From Pantoea sp. GD03673 (GTDB lineage Bacteria > Pseudomonadota > Gammaproteobacteria > Enterobacterales > Enterobacteriaceae): a stretch of 44,506 nt of DNA. How positions within the stretch are numbered: position 1 is the stretch's first letter; every line of letters starts with the position of its first letter. Positions 8,365-16,000 of the stretch are shown here, piece after piece. The stretch lies in the NCBI RefSeq assembly GCF_029844725.1, contig NZ_JAOCKJ010000017.1, positions 1 to 44,506 on the forward strand, written 5' to 3'. The position numbers and the translations under genes were made by a program. The notes under the pieces were generated by a model. It made no database searches. It had not been told where the DNA came from and saw only the letters and a list, made by a program, of their open reading frames with translations.

Positions 8365-8790
8365 TCAACTTACCAGTTTAGGGATGATGTCGAGCGCCTG
8401 GAGCATTGAAAGCTGATCAAACTGCTCCCAGTGACCATTGATTTTTCCATTCTCAAGAGAATAGGCAGTAATGCCGTTAAGAGAAAAATGACGGCCTGTC
8501 GCCGGCAAATGAAGAAACTGTCCCGTATGCTCTACCTCTGCATGCCAGATTGCGACAACGGTATCACCCTGTTCAATCATCCGGTCAACATGATAAACCT
8601 GCCGGAAAGCTTTATTAATAAAGCGCACGCTGTTCTCAAACCCTGTTTTATCAGGTTTTGCGCCAAATACAGGCGAATGATCCTGAAATGAATCAGACAG
8701 ACGCTCGTTAACTAATTGAGAAGCAATGTCTGCATCGTTTGAGTTATAAAACGCTGTAAAAAGATCGGCACCGTAGGGATTAATACTCAT
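8365..8790 (-). CDS. SnoaL-like / NTF2-fold protein
   Basis: 141 residues with NTF2-like organisation. Features are a helical start (NPYGADLFTAFYNSNDADIASQLVNERLSD), FQDHSPVF, the strand pair DTVVAIWHAEVEHTGQF and TGRHFSLNGITAYSLENGKINGHWEQFDQL, which is the SnoaL polyketide-cyclase-like (ester cyclase) signature. The enzymatic role is unproven; many relatives are stress-associated proteins without a known substrate. Good GAGG ribosome site. It precedes the HxlR gene on the same strand, 128 bases from that gene's start. Confidence 0.8.
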   Translation of the reverse strand: MSINPYGADLFTAFYNSNDADIASQLVNERLSDSFQDHSPVFGAKPDKTGFENSVRFINKAFRQVYHVDRMIEQGDTVVAIWHAEVEHTGQFLHLPATGRHFSLNGITAYSLENGKINGHWEQFDQLSMLQALDIIPKLVS

Positions 8791-9676
8791 CTTAAACCTC
8801 GTTAGTTGAAGTGAAAAAACCTGGTATTGCAGAGATTTTTACCGGTAAAGGGGAACCCCGATAAAACGAAGTTCGCCCGACAAAAAAATCCCTGTCTTTT
8901 ATTTTGTGCATTACTCTCCCGGATGGTGCATTCATACGTTCCTTCAGGGCTTAATGCTTATCAGCATGAGAAAAATCGAGGATTCTCATGCTGTGCTTCA
9001 CCGGGCAGGCTCAATAGTTCATTACGTGCATCAGTTACGTCAAATGCACTAATGCAGTTTTTATTCCTTTTCCTGAAATTTTTTATGGATGCGTATGATG
9101 AGCTTGTTCACACCTCCATAACTGCGTTGACATGCATTTTTTACATACCTTGCTGCTCTGGCTCTGAGTGGCATCAGTTTTTACTCTTTTGCTGGCGCGA
9201 TCATTTTTTTGGGCTCGAATGTAATTCTCCACGAGATGCTGTGGCTGACATTGGCTGCATCGCCCGCCCCTAAAGGCAGATTTAACTCTTTACGGGCCAG
9301 AAGACTGACGCTATGCCCAATAAAAAATGGTAAGCCAGCTTTTTTGAACGTCCGCTTCTGGCACGAAGCGGACATTCAGTTCAGTTAGTTTATACAGACA
9401 TAAAGTAAACGAGGCTGATGAGCAGTGCGCAGCCAGGCTCTGAATGCCGCCAGGCGGCATGGAGGCGCCAGATGATGTCCGGGCAGAGTACAGTGGTCAG
9501 ACGGCGCCGTACGCCCGGCGCAGCCGGTTACGGCCTGATATATGGCGCTACCCAACCCCTTCCTGCTAAGCCAGACGGCCTCAAAGCGACGATAACGTTA
9601 ATCTAATCCCGAAGCCCCGGTGAGCGGGCTGGACGGCGCAGAGCGACGTACAGGGCGTGATTTCCGGGGTCTTAGG
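8791..9676. other. Intergenic stretch between cargo and replicon
   Basis: About 890 bases with no recognised gene. An open frame at 8827-9273 (plus) has cysteine- and phenylalanine-rich, non-family-like composition, and a small frame at 9181-9375 (minus) merely reads through a repeat. The third hairpin repeat lies at 9350-9373. The GC-rich part from about 9420 marks the start of the replicon side. Confidence 0.5.
9350..9373. repeat. Dispersed 24-bp hairpin repeat, copy 3
   Basis: GTCCGCTTC / GAAGCGGAC, a 9-bp stem with loop TGGCAC, followed by ATTCAG. Same length and arms as the copies at 194 and 5103. It sits at the junction of the accessory block and the replicon. Confidence 0.6.
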
Positions 9677-9701
9677 TTTACTGTTCATTATGAACAGTAA
9701 A
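9677..9701. repeat. 25-bp palindrome near the origin
   Basis: Perfect 12-bp arms TTTACTGTTCAT / ATGAACAGTAAA around a single T, flanked by the direct repeat CTTAG (9671 and 9703). An odd-centred palindrome of this length suits a dimeric protein binding site. Its function, and whether it belongs to the replicon, are unknown. Confidence 0.6.
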
Positions 9702-9744
9702 ACTTAGAGGATTAGTTACACCATCCATTACAGCCACTGCAGTT

Positions 9745-9761
9745 CCGGCCCTTCGGGCCGG
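9745..9761. repeat. GC-rich hairpin
   Basis: CCGGCCC / GGGCCGG with a three-base TTC loop, very stable. It has no T tract, so it is not a classical terminator. It lies on the far side of the origin from repA. Confidence 0.5.
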
Positions 9762-9899
9762 GCGGCGGCGGCTGGTCAGTGGGGGCAACCGGGTTTCAGG
9801 ACCGGCTCAGGTCAGGCCGGAGAGGGGCTCGGGTTATACGGTTCTGCTCGGAACGGGGTTAATAGTGTTACTATTGGGTGTTGTAACTAACGCGCTCTG

Positions 9900-10090
9900 C
9901 CCGCCGCTTGCCGGCGGGAGCTACCTCAGTCTTTTAATTCTGAGCGGCGCGGTCGCGTGTGGCCGCTGCAAGCGAAGGCATTAAACTTATCCACGCAAAA
10001 TGCCGGTATGAAAACCTTATTAGTTATTTTGATTATTTCTTTCTGACGTAAGTCAGGACTATTTTGCGCGTAGCGCTGATTATGATTGCC
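9900..10090 (-). other. oriR: Probable oriR (FII-type replication origin)
   Basis: In R1 and R100 the origin lies 3' of repA, after a ~170-bp cis-acting CIS segment. Here repA ends at 10260, and 10091-10259 is the equivalent CIS position. At 9987-9995 there is TTATCCACG, an 8-of-9 match to the DnaA box, next to AT-rich DNA (10000-10120). A stable hairpin (CCCGCCG / CGGCGGG, 9900-9918) bounds it. Assignment rests on position and the DnaA box; the exact limits are approximate. Confidence 0.6.
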
Positions 10091-10259
10091 TGTAACCTGC
10101 TGATATTAATTGCGGGTAACTGTGGTTAAAAAAAGCGGCACGCTGCTTTGCAGCCACGATTCGTGAATTTCCGAGGAAATGCCGGCGCAGAAAAGGGCGT
10201 TCAGTGCCCGGCACAAACGACTTTACCGCCAGTCAAGGCGGTTAAAAAGGTAGGTCGTG

Positions 10260-11192
10260 TCAGTGGACTATATCGGGTATTTCAGGGAGTACGGGCTCAT
10301 AGTCGAGCCCCAGCTCCAGCTGTCGCAGACACTTCCAGACCAGGCGGTCAAAGTCTTCAGTCGGAAGATTGCGCCAGACGTGAGCCGGACGCGTGCGCAG
10401 CAGCTTGGCCATCGCGTTACGCCTGTCATCGAGCGGCAGTTTACTCAGGCGCTTGTGGCGCTTCTGCTTTAAAGCTTTTTCGCGACGGCTTATCAGCGTG
10501 GCCATGCGCATATTTTCATACCAGCGGCGGCGGGCGGCGCGTACTGAGGCGTGCGTGCCTGGATCAATGATGCCATCAGCCTCAGCAGCGAGACGCTCAT
10601 TGCGCTCCGCGAGAAACTTATTCATATCGATGCCGCACAGCTGCCAGAACTGATCGGTCAGCACGATATGTCGCGGCATGCAGTAACCCGTCACCGGGTC
10701 CATTTCCAGATCTGGACGCTCTATCAGGCCGTAGCGCTCCCATTCTTCAAACAGGCGGGATATCCGGCTGGGTTCAACGCGAGTTTCCGGAATGACGTCG
10801 CCATTTTCATCTTTCGGGCTCAGCTCATCAGCCAGTTTGCTGCCGTTAAAGGTGACCACTGACGTGGCCAAATCTGCGCGCTGCACGCAGAGCGGCCACA
10901 TTGCGTCATACAGCGCCTGCTTTTCCGGCCGGAAATCACGTTTCCGGCCTGCAGCATCACGAAGGTGGACAAAATAGGGATGCCGGGACATGCGCTGGCG
11001 CAGCGTCATTTTGCCTGTGCGCTTGTCTTTGGCTACTAGCCGGCTCATGGCGTGCCCCATCTGACCGGGAAGACGTCTGTAATTTTTCGGTGCAAACCAC
11101 TCCGGATTAGAGCATTTGCAGGCGGTGGAATGATCGCCACGGTGGCGTTTGTCAGGTCGTGATGATGTAGTGAAGGGTATCTGCTTAAACAT
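10260..11192 (-). CDS. repA: RepA replication initiator (IncFII RepA family)
   Basis: 310 residues, in the usual size range. It initiates plasmid replication by acting in cis at oriR. The protein starts MFKQIPFTTSSRPDKRHRGDHS; it contains LADELSPKDENGDVIPETRVEPSRISRLFEEWERYGLI, the winged-helix region of this family, and a basic helical C-terminal third (RAARRRWYENMRMATLISRR, KQKRHKRLSK). Identity as the initiator is supported by neighbours: copB, an antisense RNA, the overlapping leader peptide tap and a downstream DnaA box. The protein appears divergent from R1/R100 RepA, so incompatibility with IncFII cannot be assumed. The ribosome site (GCAGGCAGG) is partly buried in a hairpin at 11198-11218. 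Confidence 0.88.
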   Translation of the reverse strand: MFKQIPFTTSSRPDKRHRGDHSTACKCSNPEWFAPKNYRRLPGQMGHAMSRLVAKDKRTGKMTLRQRMSRHPYFVHLRDAAGRKRDFRPEKQALYDAMWPLCVQRADLATSVVTFNGSKLADELSPKDENGDVIPETRVEPSRISRLFEEWERYGLIERPDLEMDPVTGYCMPRHIVLTDQFWQLCGIDMNKFLAERNERLAAEADGIIDPGTHASVRAARRRWYENMRMATLISRREKALKQKRHKRLSKLPLDDRRNAMAKLLRTRPAHVWRNLPTEDFDRLVWKCLRQLELGLDYEPVLPEIPDIVH

Positions 11193-11256
11193 GCCTGCCT
11201 GCGCTTATATTGCGCAGGCGGAGTAAGCCCAGAACGGATTGTCTTTTTCTGGCCAT
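11185..11256 (-). CDS. tap: Tap, leader peptide coupled to repA
   Basis: A 23-codon frame from ATG 11256 whose stop TAA (11185-11187) lies inside the repA start region, overlapping by 8 bases. Its C-terminal part LLRLRNISAG resembles the LLLCNISAG stretch I recall from the IncFII leader peptide Tap. In R1, translation of tap opens the hairpin that hides the repA ribosome site, and copA blocks tap. The same layout is visible here: a perfect CCTGCGC / GCGCAGG stem (11198-11218) lies within tap and just before the repA ATG. Confidence 0.8.
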   Translation of the reverse strand: MARKRQSVLGLLRLRNISAGRHV

Positions 11257-11267
11257 AAATCTATACT
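11239..11267 (+). promoter_or_regulatory. Promoter of antisense RNA copA
   Basis: -35 TTGTCT (11239-11244), 17-bp spacer, -10 TATACT (11262-11267, five of six bases). It faces into the copA hairpins, with a predicted start near 11274. Confidence 0.7.
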
Positions 11268-11272
11268 CCCTG

Positions 11273-11362
11273 CACAGGGCAATAATCCTGTGCAGAACGA
11301 TACTGAAACCCCGTTAATCCTGTGGTCGCCAAACTCAAGGGATTAGCGGGGTTTTTACTTTT
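11273..11362 (+). ncRNA. copA: CopA (RNAI) antisense RNA controlling repA
   Basis: About 90 nt, transcribed opposite to the repA mRNA leader. First hairpin CTGCACAGG / CCTGTGCAG (from 11270). The second, larger hairpin has a 15-bp stem (AAACCCCGTTAATCC / GGATTAGCGGGGTTT, one G-U pair) and a loop containing CGCCAAA. It is followed by TTTTACTTTT, which acts as terminator. R1 CopA has the same length, two-hairpin plan, CGCCAAA loop and GGGGUUUUU end. It would bind the leader (copT) and block tap/repA translation, setting copy number and incompatibility. Confidence 0.85.
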
Positions 11363-11483
11363 CTGATTTGGTCATACCGCCTCAGATCCCTGCCACCTTA
11401 CGGCGTGGCCAGCCATAAATTCTTAACTGTCCGTAATCTATCACCTGATGAAGCGTTCAGCATTAAAGTGAACCCTTCACATC

Positions 11484-11732
11484 CTATTTTCTACGCCCGG
11501 TTTCGTTCTCGATAAGACGTTCAAGAACCTCTGCCTGCGTCAGGCCATCAGCTTCGCAGAGCTTTATCAGCGCCTGTTTAATCTCAGCTCTGATAAAGAC
11601 TTTTATCTCTTTATGAGTTTCCCGTTTTCTGGCCTGGTAAGCTTTTGCTCGCTCATTGTCAGATGTGGGATTCTGCCGGCTGCGGGTGAGTTTCTTTGCG
11701 GGGGCTGATGTTACTGAATCACGGGGGCTCAT
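11484..11732 (-). CDS. copB: CopB/RepA2 copy-number repressor
   Basis: About 82 residues from ATG 11732 (a TTG six codons earlier is less likely). Features shared with R1 CopB are a basic N-terminus and DNERAKAYQARKRETHKEIKVFI, then AEIKQALIKLCEADGLTQAEVLERLIENE, a small ribbon-helix-like repressor. In R1 it is made from the upstream promoter and represses the second repA promoter that lies between copB and copA. It sits 228 bases upstream of tap, in the expected order. Confidence 0.87.
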   Translation of the reverse strand: MSPRDSVTSAPAKKLTRSRQNPTSDNERAKAYQARKRETHKEIKVFIRAEIKQALIKLCEADGLTQAEVLERLIENETGRRK

Positions 11733-11866
11733 GCTCGTACCCTGCTGCAAAATAAGACTTTCCGCAGAATACCATAAGCCAAATCAGTAATGCCCTTTCT
11801 TTGTGATACCTGAGCAGCTGCTGGCGAACTGACTGCTCCGGCGTTACGGACGATAAGCTGCGGCTG

Positions 11867-12403
11867 TCAGTACGGCAGTCGGTAGTCTGTTCCGGCGTCC
11901 CAGCGGGATTGCCAGTGCTGAAGATAACAATCGGCAAGTTCCGGCATACCTTCGATGACCAGCGCGTTTTCGCTGTTGTACCGGGCGCCCGCGCGGGTGT
12001 AGTTGACGCTGCCGGTTTCGACCGTGCGCCCGTCGGCAATGATAAATTTGTCGTGCAGGGCTGCATACCGGCCATTCAGTCGGACAGGAATGTCACGCGC
12101 CGTAAGCACGTTTATGGCCACCTGGCTTTTGCGATTCTGGTTCGCCTTTTCATCAAGCACCACGCGAACGTCAACGCCGCGCGCTTTTGCCCTGACCAGA
12201 GCAGTCGCCACATCAGGGGACGTGAAGCTGTAGCCGGCAAGCCGGATTTCGGCCTGGGCGCGGTCAATGACGCCGAGCACCAGTGCTTCAGCGCTGCCTT
12301 CCGGGGAAAAACCGACGCTGACGCCGGGCGCGCCGCTGGCGTGCCCGGCAGGCGACAGTAGCGTCAGACTGCTCAGGAGCAGTGGCACAAGAATGACTTT
12401 CAT
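11867..12403 (-). CDS. nuc: PLD-family (Nuc-like) secreted endonuclease
   Basis: 178 residues from ATG 12403 (GGAGA upstream), with a signal peptide (MKVILVPLLLSSLTLLSPAGHA). One phospholipase-D catalytic HKD motif is visible: LHDKFIIADGRTVETGSVNYT, i.e. HxK(x)4D followed by GS.N. This is the single-motif form that works as a dimer, as in the pKM101/Salmonella Nuc family of non-specific nucleases. It is likely periplasmic. It lies between traI's follower gene and copB, a common place for such a gene on F-like plasmids. Its role there is not known. Confidence 0.88.
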   Translation of the reverse strand: MKVILVPLLLSSLTLLSPAGHASGAPGVSVGFSPEGSAEALVLGVIDRAQAEIRLAGYSFTSPDVATALVRAKARGVDVRVVLDEKANQNRKSQVAINVLTARDIPVRLNGRYAALHDKFIIADGRTVETGSVNYTRAGARYNSENALVIEGMPELADCYLQHWQSRWDAGTDYRLPY

Positions 12404-12489
12404 GAGGGTTCTCCGGGGGTCGTGAGCGTGCGGGATTTTCAATCCTGGACGCGAGGGACCGGCCAACCGCAGGGCGGCAGGCCGTTTGT

Positions 12490-13002
12490 TCAGTCTGCCT
12501 TGCCGGTAACCAGCACGTTCAGCAGGACCAGGTCGGAATACGCGTAACGCAGCAGCTGAAGGCCGGCAAAAAATACCGCCGTATTCAGAAAGGGCAGCAG
12601 CCACAGGCTCATATTGTGCATGGCCATACCCGCCAGCGGCGGCATGATAAGCGCGCTTATGCCTGTAGCCACAAACACGGCGGTAAGGTTTCGCCCGCGA
12701 GCAAAGCGTCCTTTTTCCCGTGTCACCAGCTGCGGATGCAGCAACAGGGTCACCGGCATCATGCCTGGGCGGGTTTTCATATCCCGGATGCGCGCTGTTT
12801 CGGCATCGCTCAGAATATGTGTGTCAGAAAAATCCTGAATGAACGCGTCTACTATGCTCTGCACAGCTTCACTGCAGCGAGGCTCTCCGCCCCCTTTACT
12901 CCAGCGGCGAAGCAGTGCGCCTTTTGATCTGAACTCAGGCATCCAGGCCGCCAGCATCATCAGGGAAACGGCCACGGTGGTCGCAATCAGAAGTAATGTC
13001 AT
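12490..13002 (-). CDS. Small membrane protein of the transfer operon, function unknown
   Basis: 170 residues from ATG 13002, four bases after the traI stop and with GGAG inside the traI end, so likely translated with traI. One N-terminal membrane segment (residues ~2-22, LLLIATTVAVSLMMLAAWM), a charged central region (~25-95) and two C-terminal hydrophobic segments (~103-125, 128-150). No TraX acetylase or FinO features. It takes the place where F has traX. I do not recognise the family. Confidence 0.7.
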   Translation of the reverse strand: MTLLLIATTVAVSLMMLAAWMPEFRSKGALLRRWSKGGGEPRCSEAVQSIVDAFIQDFSDTHILSDAETARIRDMKTRPGMMPVTLLLHPQLVTREKGRFARGRNLTAVFVATGISALIMPPLAGMAMHNMSLWLLPFLNTAVFFAGLQLLRYAYSDLVLLNVLVTGKAD

Positions 13003-13006
13003 AGGG

Positions 13007-16000
13007 CTACTCCAGGGTTTTTTGAGGTTTATGGCCAAACTCCGGCTCAGGTTCACTGCGCTCGTGGCGCATTACATTGACTTCATCGTTCATCATTGCG
13101 GAGCGCTCCTCCCGCTCCGGCGACAGGTCGTAGTCGCGGTAATCAAATGCCTCCTCTTCCTGCAGCTCTTCAAGCGCCGCCGCCAGCGCCGCCTCGCGTT
13201 CACTTTCCCTGTCATCCTGGGCGCTTCGCGCGTCATCCTGCACGACAGGTTCCGGCTCTTTCTCCTCCTCTCCATGTGCGGCCCTGACAGCTTTCTCCAG
13301 CGCCTCGGCTTCACGGCGGTCCAGCTCCTCACCGCCCGATGTGGCCGTTGCTGCTTCTGCAGGAGCGCCTTTATCGACTGAACGTTCACTGTGGTCAGCA
13401 GAGAGGACTACCGGACTGTCCGGGTTGTCCTTCATCAGCTGGAGCGCCTCCGCTACGTCCGCGGCTTCCAGCACCTTTCCGTGCTTTTCTCCGCGCTGCA
13501 GAACAATACGGCTGCCGTCCGCGGCCCCTTCATAGTGGGCGGCTGAAAAATTTACCTCCCCGCTTGAGGGCGACACCGGAACGTGCCAGTTTCCGCGCTG
13601 CCGGCCGTGCTCGTTAATGACCGGCCAGAGCATCTCCGGCGTTTTCCCCGCCATAAACCGTGCGTCCGCCGTCAGGTCCTGATCGACCCGGTCTGCCAGA
13701 CGTGTACCGGACACCGGCAGGCTCTTATCCCACGCCTGTATTTCCCGACCTGCCCGTACGTCCTCCGCACGCATAAGCACGTCGTGCACCGTCTGTCGCC
13801 GGCCGCTTTTACTCTCCACCCGACTGGCCCACCCGGACATGTTGTCGAAGTAGGTCTGAACGTGCTCTTTTGCCCTGGAAAGCTGCACGTAGGTGCTGTC
13901 CAGTGCGGCCATCATCTTCCGTGCACCCTCCTCACCAAACAGGCCAATCAGGTACTTCACCGACGCGCCCTGTGAGCTGTAGGTCGTGACGGCATAGCCA
14001 TAGTCCATGTGGCGGTCGGCGTACTGCCCGGCTGGATCGAAAGAGAGCTGGCGATCACCGGTATCGAGCGTGATTTTTCCGTCTTCCGTTACGCCGGTGA
14101 CCACTCCCATGTCGCTGGCGCGCAGGTTGCGGTCACGGTCCGTTGCCGTCAGGCGGATTTTTTCGCCGGGGCTGATTTCCCGCTGCACTTCCTTAAATAC
14201 GGCTACCTCCTCCTTGCGCAACTCGGCGGGTCGGATCCAGCGGTCTGCTGTACCGTCCAGCCCGGCCATACGCACCACGCCGCTCTCCGCGTCGGTTTCG
14301 CCGACCCGGTAATACTGCTCGCCCCGGCGTACCACGTTGCCTGCCTGCTCTTCCCAGAACGTCTGACGGCCCAGATCGGCGTTACTGTTATTCACGCGCA
14401 CCAGCAGCGGCACCGTGACACCGTCACCCAGCGCGCCCTGATCCTGAAGTCGCGCGTGAACCGCGTCGTTTATAGCCTCGCGGTCGGCGTTCAGCTCCGC
14501 CACGATAAGCGTGTTGTCACGCGCCTCCGGCGTCCGGCCGGCGTAGTCGTCGGCAATCATGCCGGTCAGATCAGGTTTTTCGGCCTCCCCGCCTGCGCCT
14601 GCAGGCCCTGCCTGCGCCAGGCTCTTGCCGTCCATTGCGCTGCTCTCCGGAACGTATGCGCCCGGCTGGCGCGGCACGCTCTGCGGGCTGTTTTCCGCCG
14701 AGATGCGCACCGCCTCCCGTACGTTACCGGCGATGACAGCCTCTACGGCAGGCTTCAGCGCCGGGATCTGCCGGACGATTTCCTTCATCACCGCCACGTC
14801 GGCGGCGCTGCGCTCCAGCGCCAGCGCGAACGGTGCGCCGGACTCCAGCGACTTGAGCTGGTCCTGGTCACCGCTCAGCACCGCGCGGCCCCCGCCTTCG
14901 GCGATCACGTTCATCAGGGAGGCCATCTGGGCGTTGCCGTTCATGGAGGATTCGTCGATAACGAACACGGTGTTGCGAAAGTCGCGCGCCTGCCCGGCTG
15001 CCTGCCACTGGCTGCTCTCGCTGAGAAAGCTGGCAATGGTCTGCGCCGGAATACCCGCGCCGGACAGCTCACTGACCGCCCGGTGCGTGGGTGCAAGGCC
15101 GCGAATGTCCGGCGCGTCCTCTGCGGCGGCGAGCGCCGCCGCCACGGTGCGAAACTGCGTGGTTTTCCCCACCCCGGCGTAGCCCTGGATGGCGGTAAAG
15201 CGGTCGCGGGTGGTCAGGATGAGGTTGCCCGCTTCGCGCTGGCCCTCCGTCAGTCCCGCGGCCTTCTCCTCGCTCAGGCCGCCAGCCAGCAGCGGCTTAA
15301 CGCTGTTTTTCCCTTCGGCGACGTAGCGCAGGATAGACACCTCGTTCTCAAAGTTCTCGCGGGAGATGTACTTCCCGGCCGCGCCCTGCTCCGCGCTGAG
15401 TTCGAGAATCTCGCCGCGCTGCACCAGCCGTGACAGCTCCTCCTCCGCGCGCGCCGGCGTGATGCTGCGGTCGGCGTTTATCACCCCGGCCAGCGCCCGG
15501 ACGCCCGTGAACGTCACGTCGGTGCCGGTCGCTTTCTCGATGGCCAGCCTCATCGCGCGCTCCGGCTGGGACATCTTCCGGGACTCAAGCTCGCGCAGCG
15601 CGTCGGTCAGGTCACTTTCGCCCGATAGCGACTTAATGCCCTTCGTTACGCTGACAACCGGCCGGTTTTCCTCAAGCCGGCGGCCGATAGTCGCCTCATC
15701 CAGCGGGGTGAATGCGATCACGTCTGAGCCGCTGCGGCGCAGCATGTTCACAGTCGCGTCATTTACCTCCTTGCCTGCCAGCACCGCCACCACGCTTCCC
15801 TCTGTGCGTCGGGTGGAGCCAAAAGATTCGGCGTAGGCGTAGTCCGCGTAGAGCGGCGCGTTACGGTCGAGCTTCACGCGATCGCCCTTTGAGTTTTCCA
15901 TCGTGATGGTGTCTTTAAAAAGCCAGCGCCCTTCCTTCACGCCGGTGACGGTCAGCCGCTCGCCACTGCTGGCGCGGCTGCCGATATCGGCCGTGGCGCG

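Noticed and set aside
8827..9273. 148-codon plus-strand open frame in the intergenic region
   Set aside because: Cysteine- and phenylalanine-rich sequence without domain features, poor ribosome site, and low-GC intergenic composition.
9181..9375. 64-codon minus-strand open frame beginning MSASCQKRTF
   Set aside because: Its start is created by the GTCCGC hairpin repeat; similar spurious frames arise wherever this repeat occurs.
9418..9606. 62-codon plus-strand frame near the origin, possible repA4
   Set aside because: No similarity that I can recognise to RepA4, and the composition is typical of GC-rich non-coding DNA; left unannotated.
14009..15433. 474-codon plus-strand open frame, with others at 16175-17641 and 14559-15182
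   Set aside because: These lie antisense inside traI. Their Arg/Ala/His-rich composition is what the reverse strand of GC-rich codons gives, and no family resemblance is visible.
14147..15433. Possible separate small genes inside traI such as a TraI* internal start
   Set aside because: F makes an internal traI product, but I could not identify a convincing internal ribosome site here.
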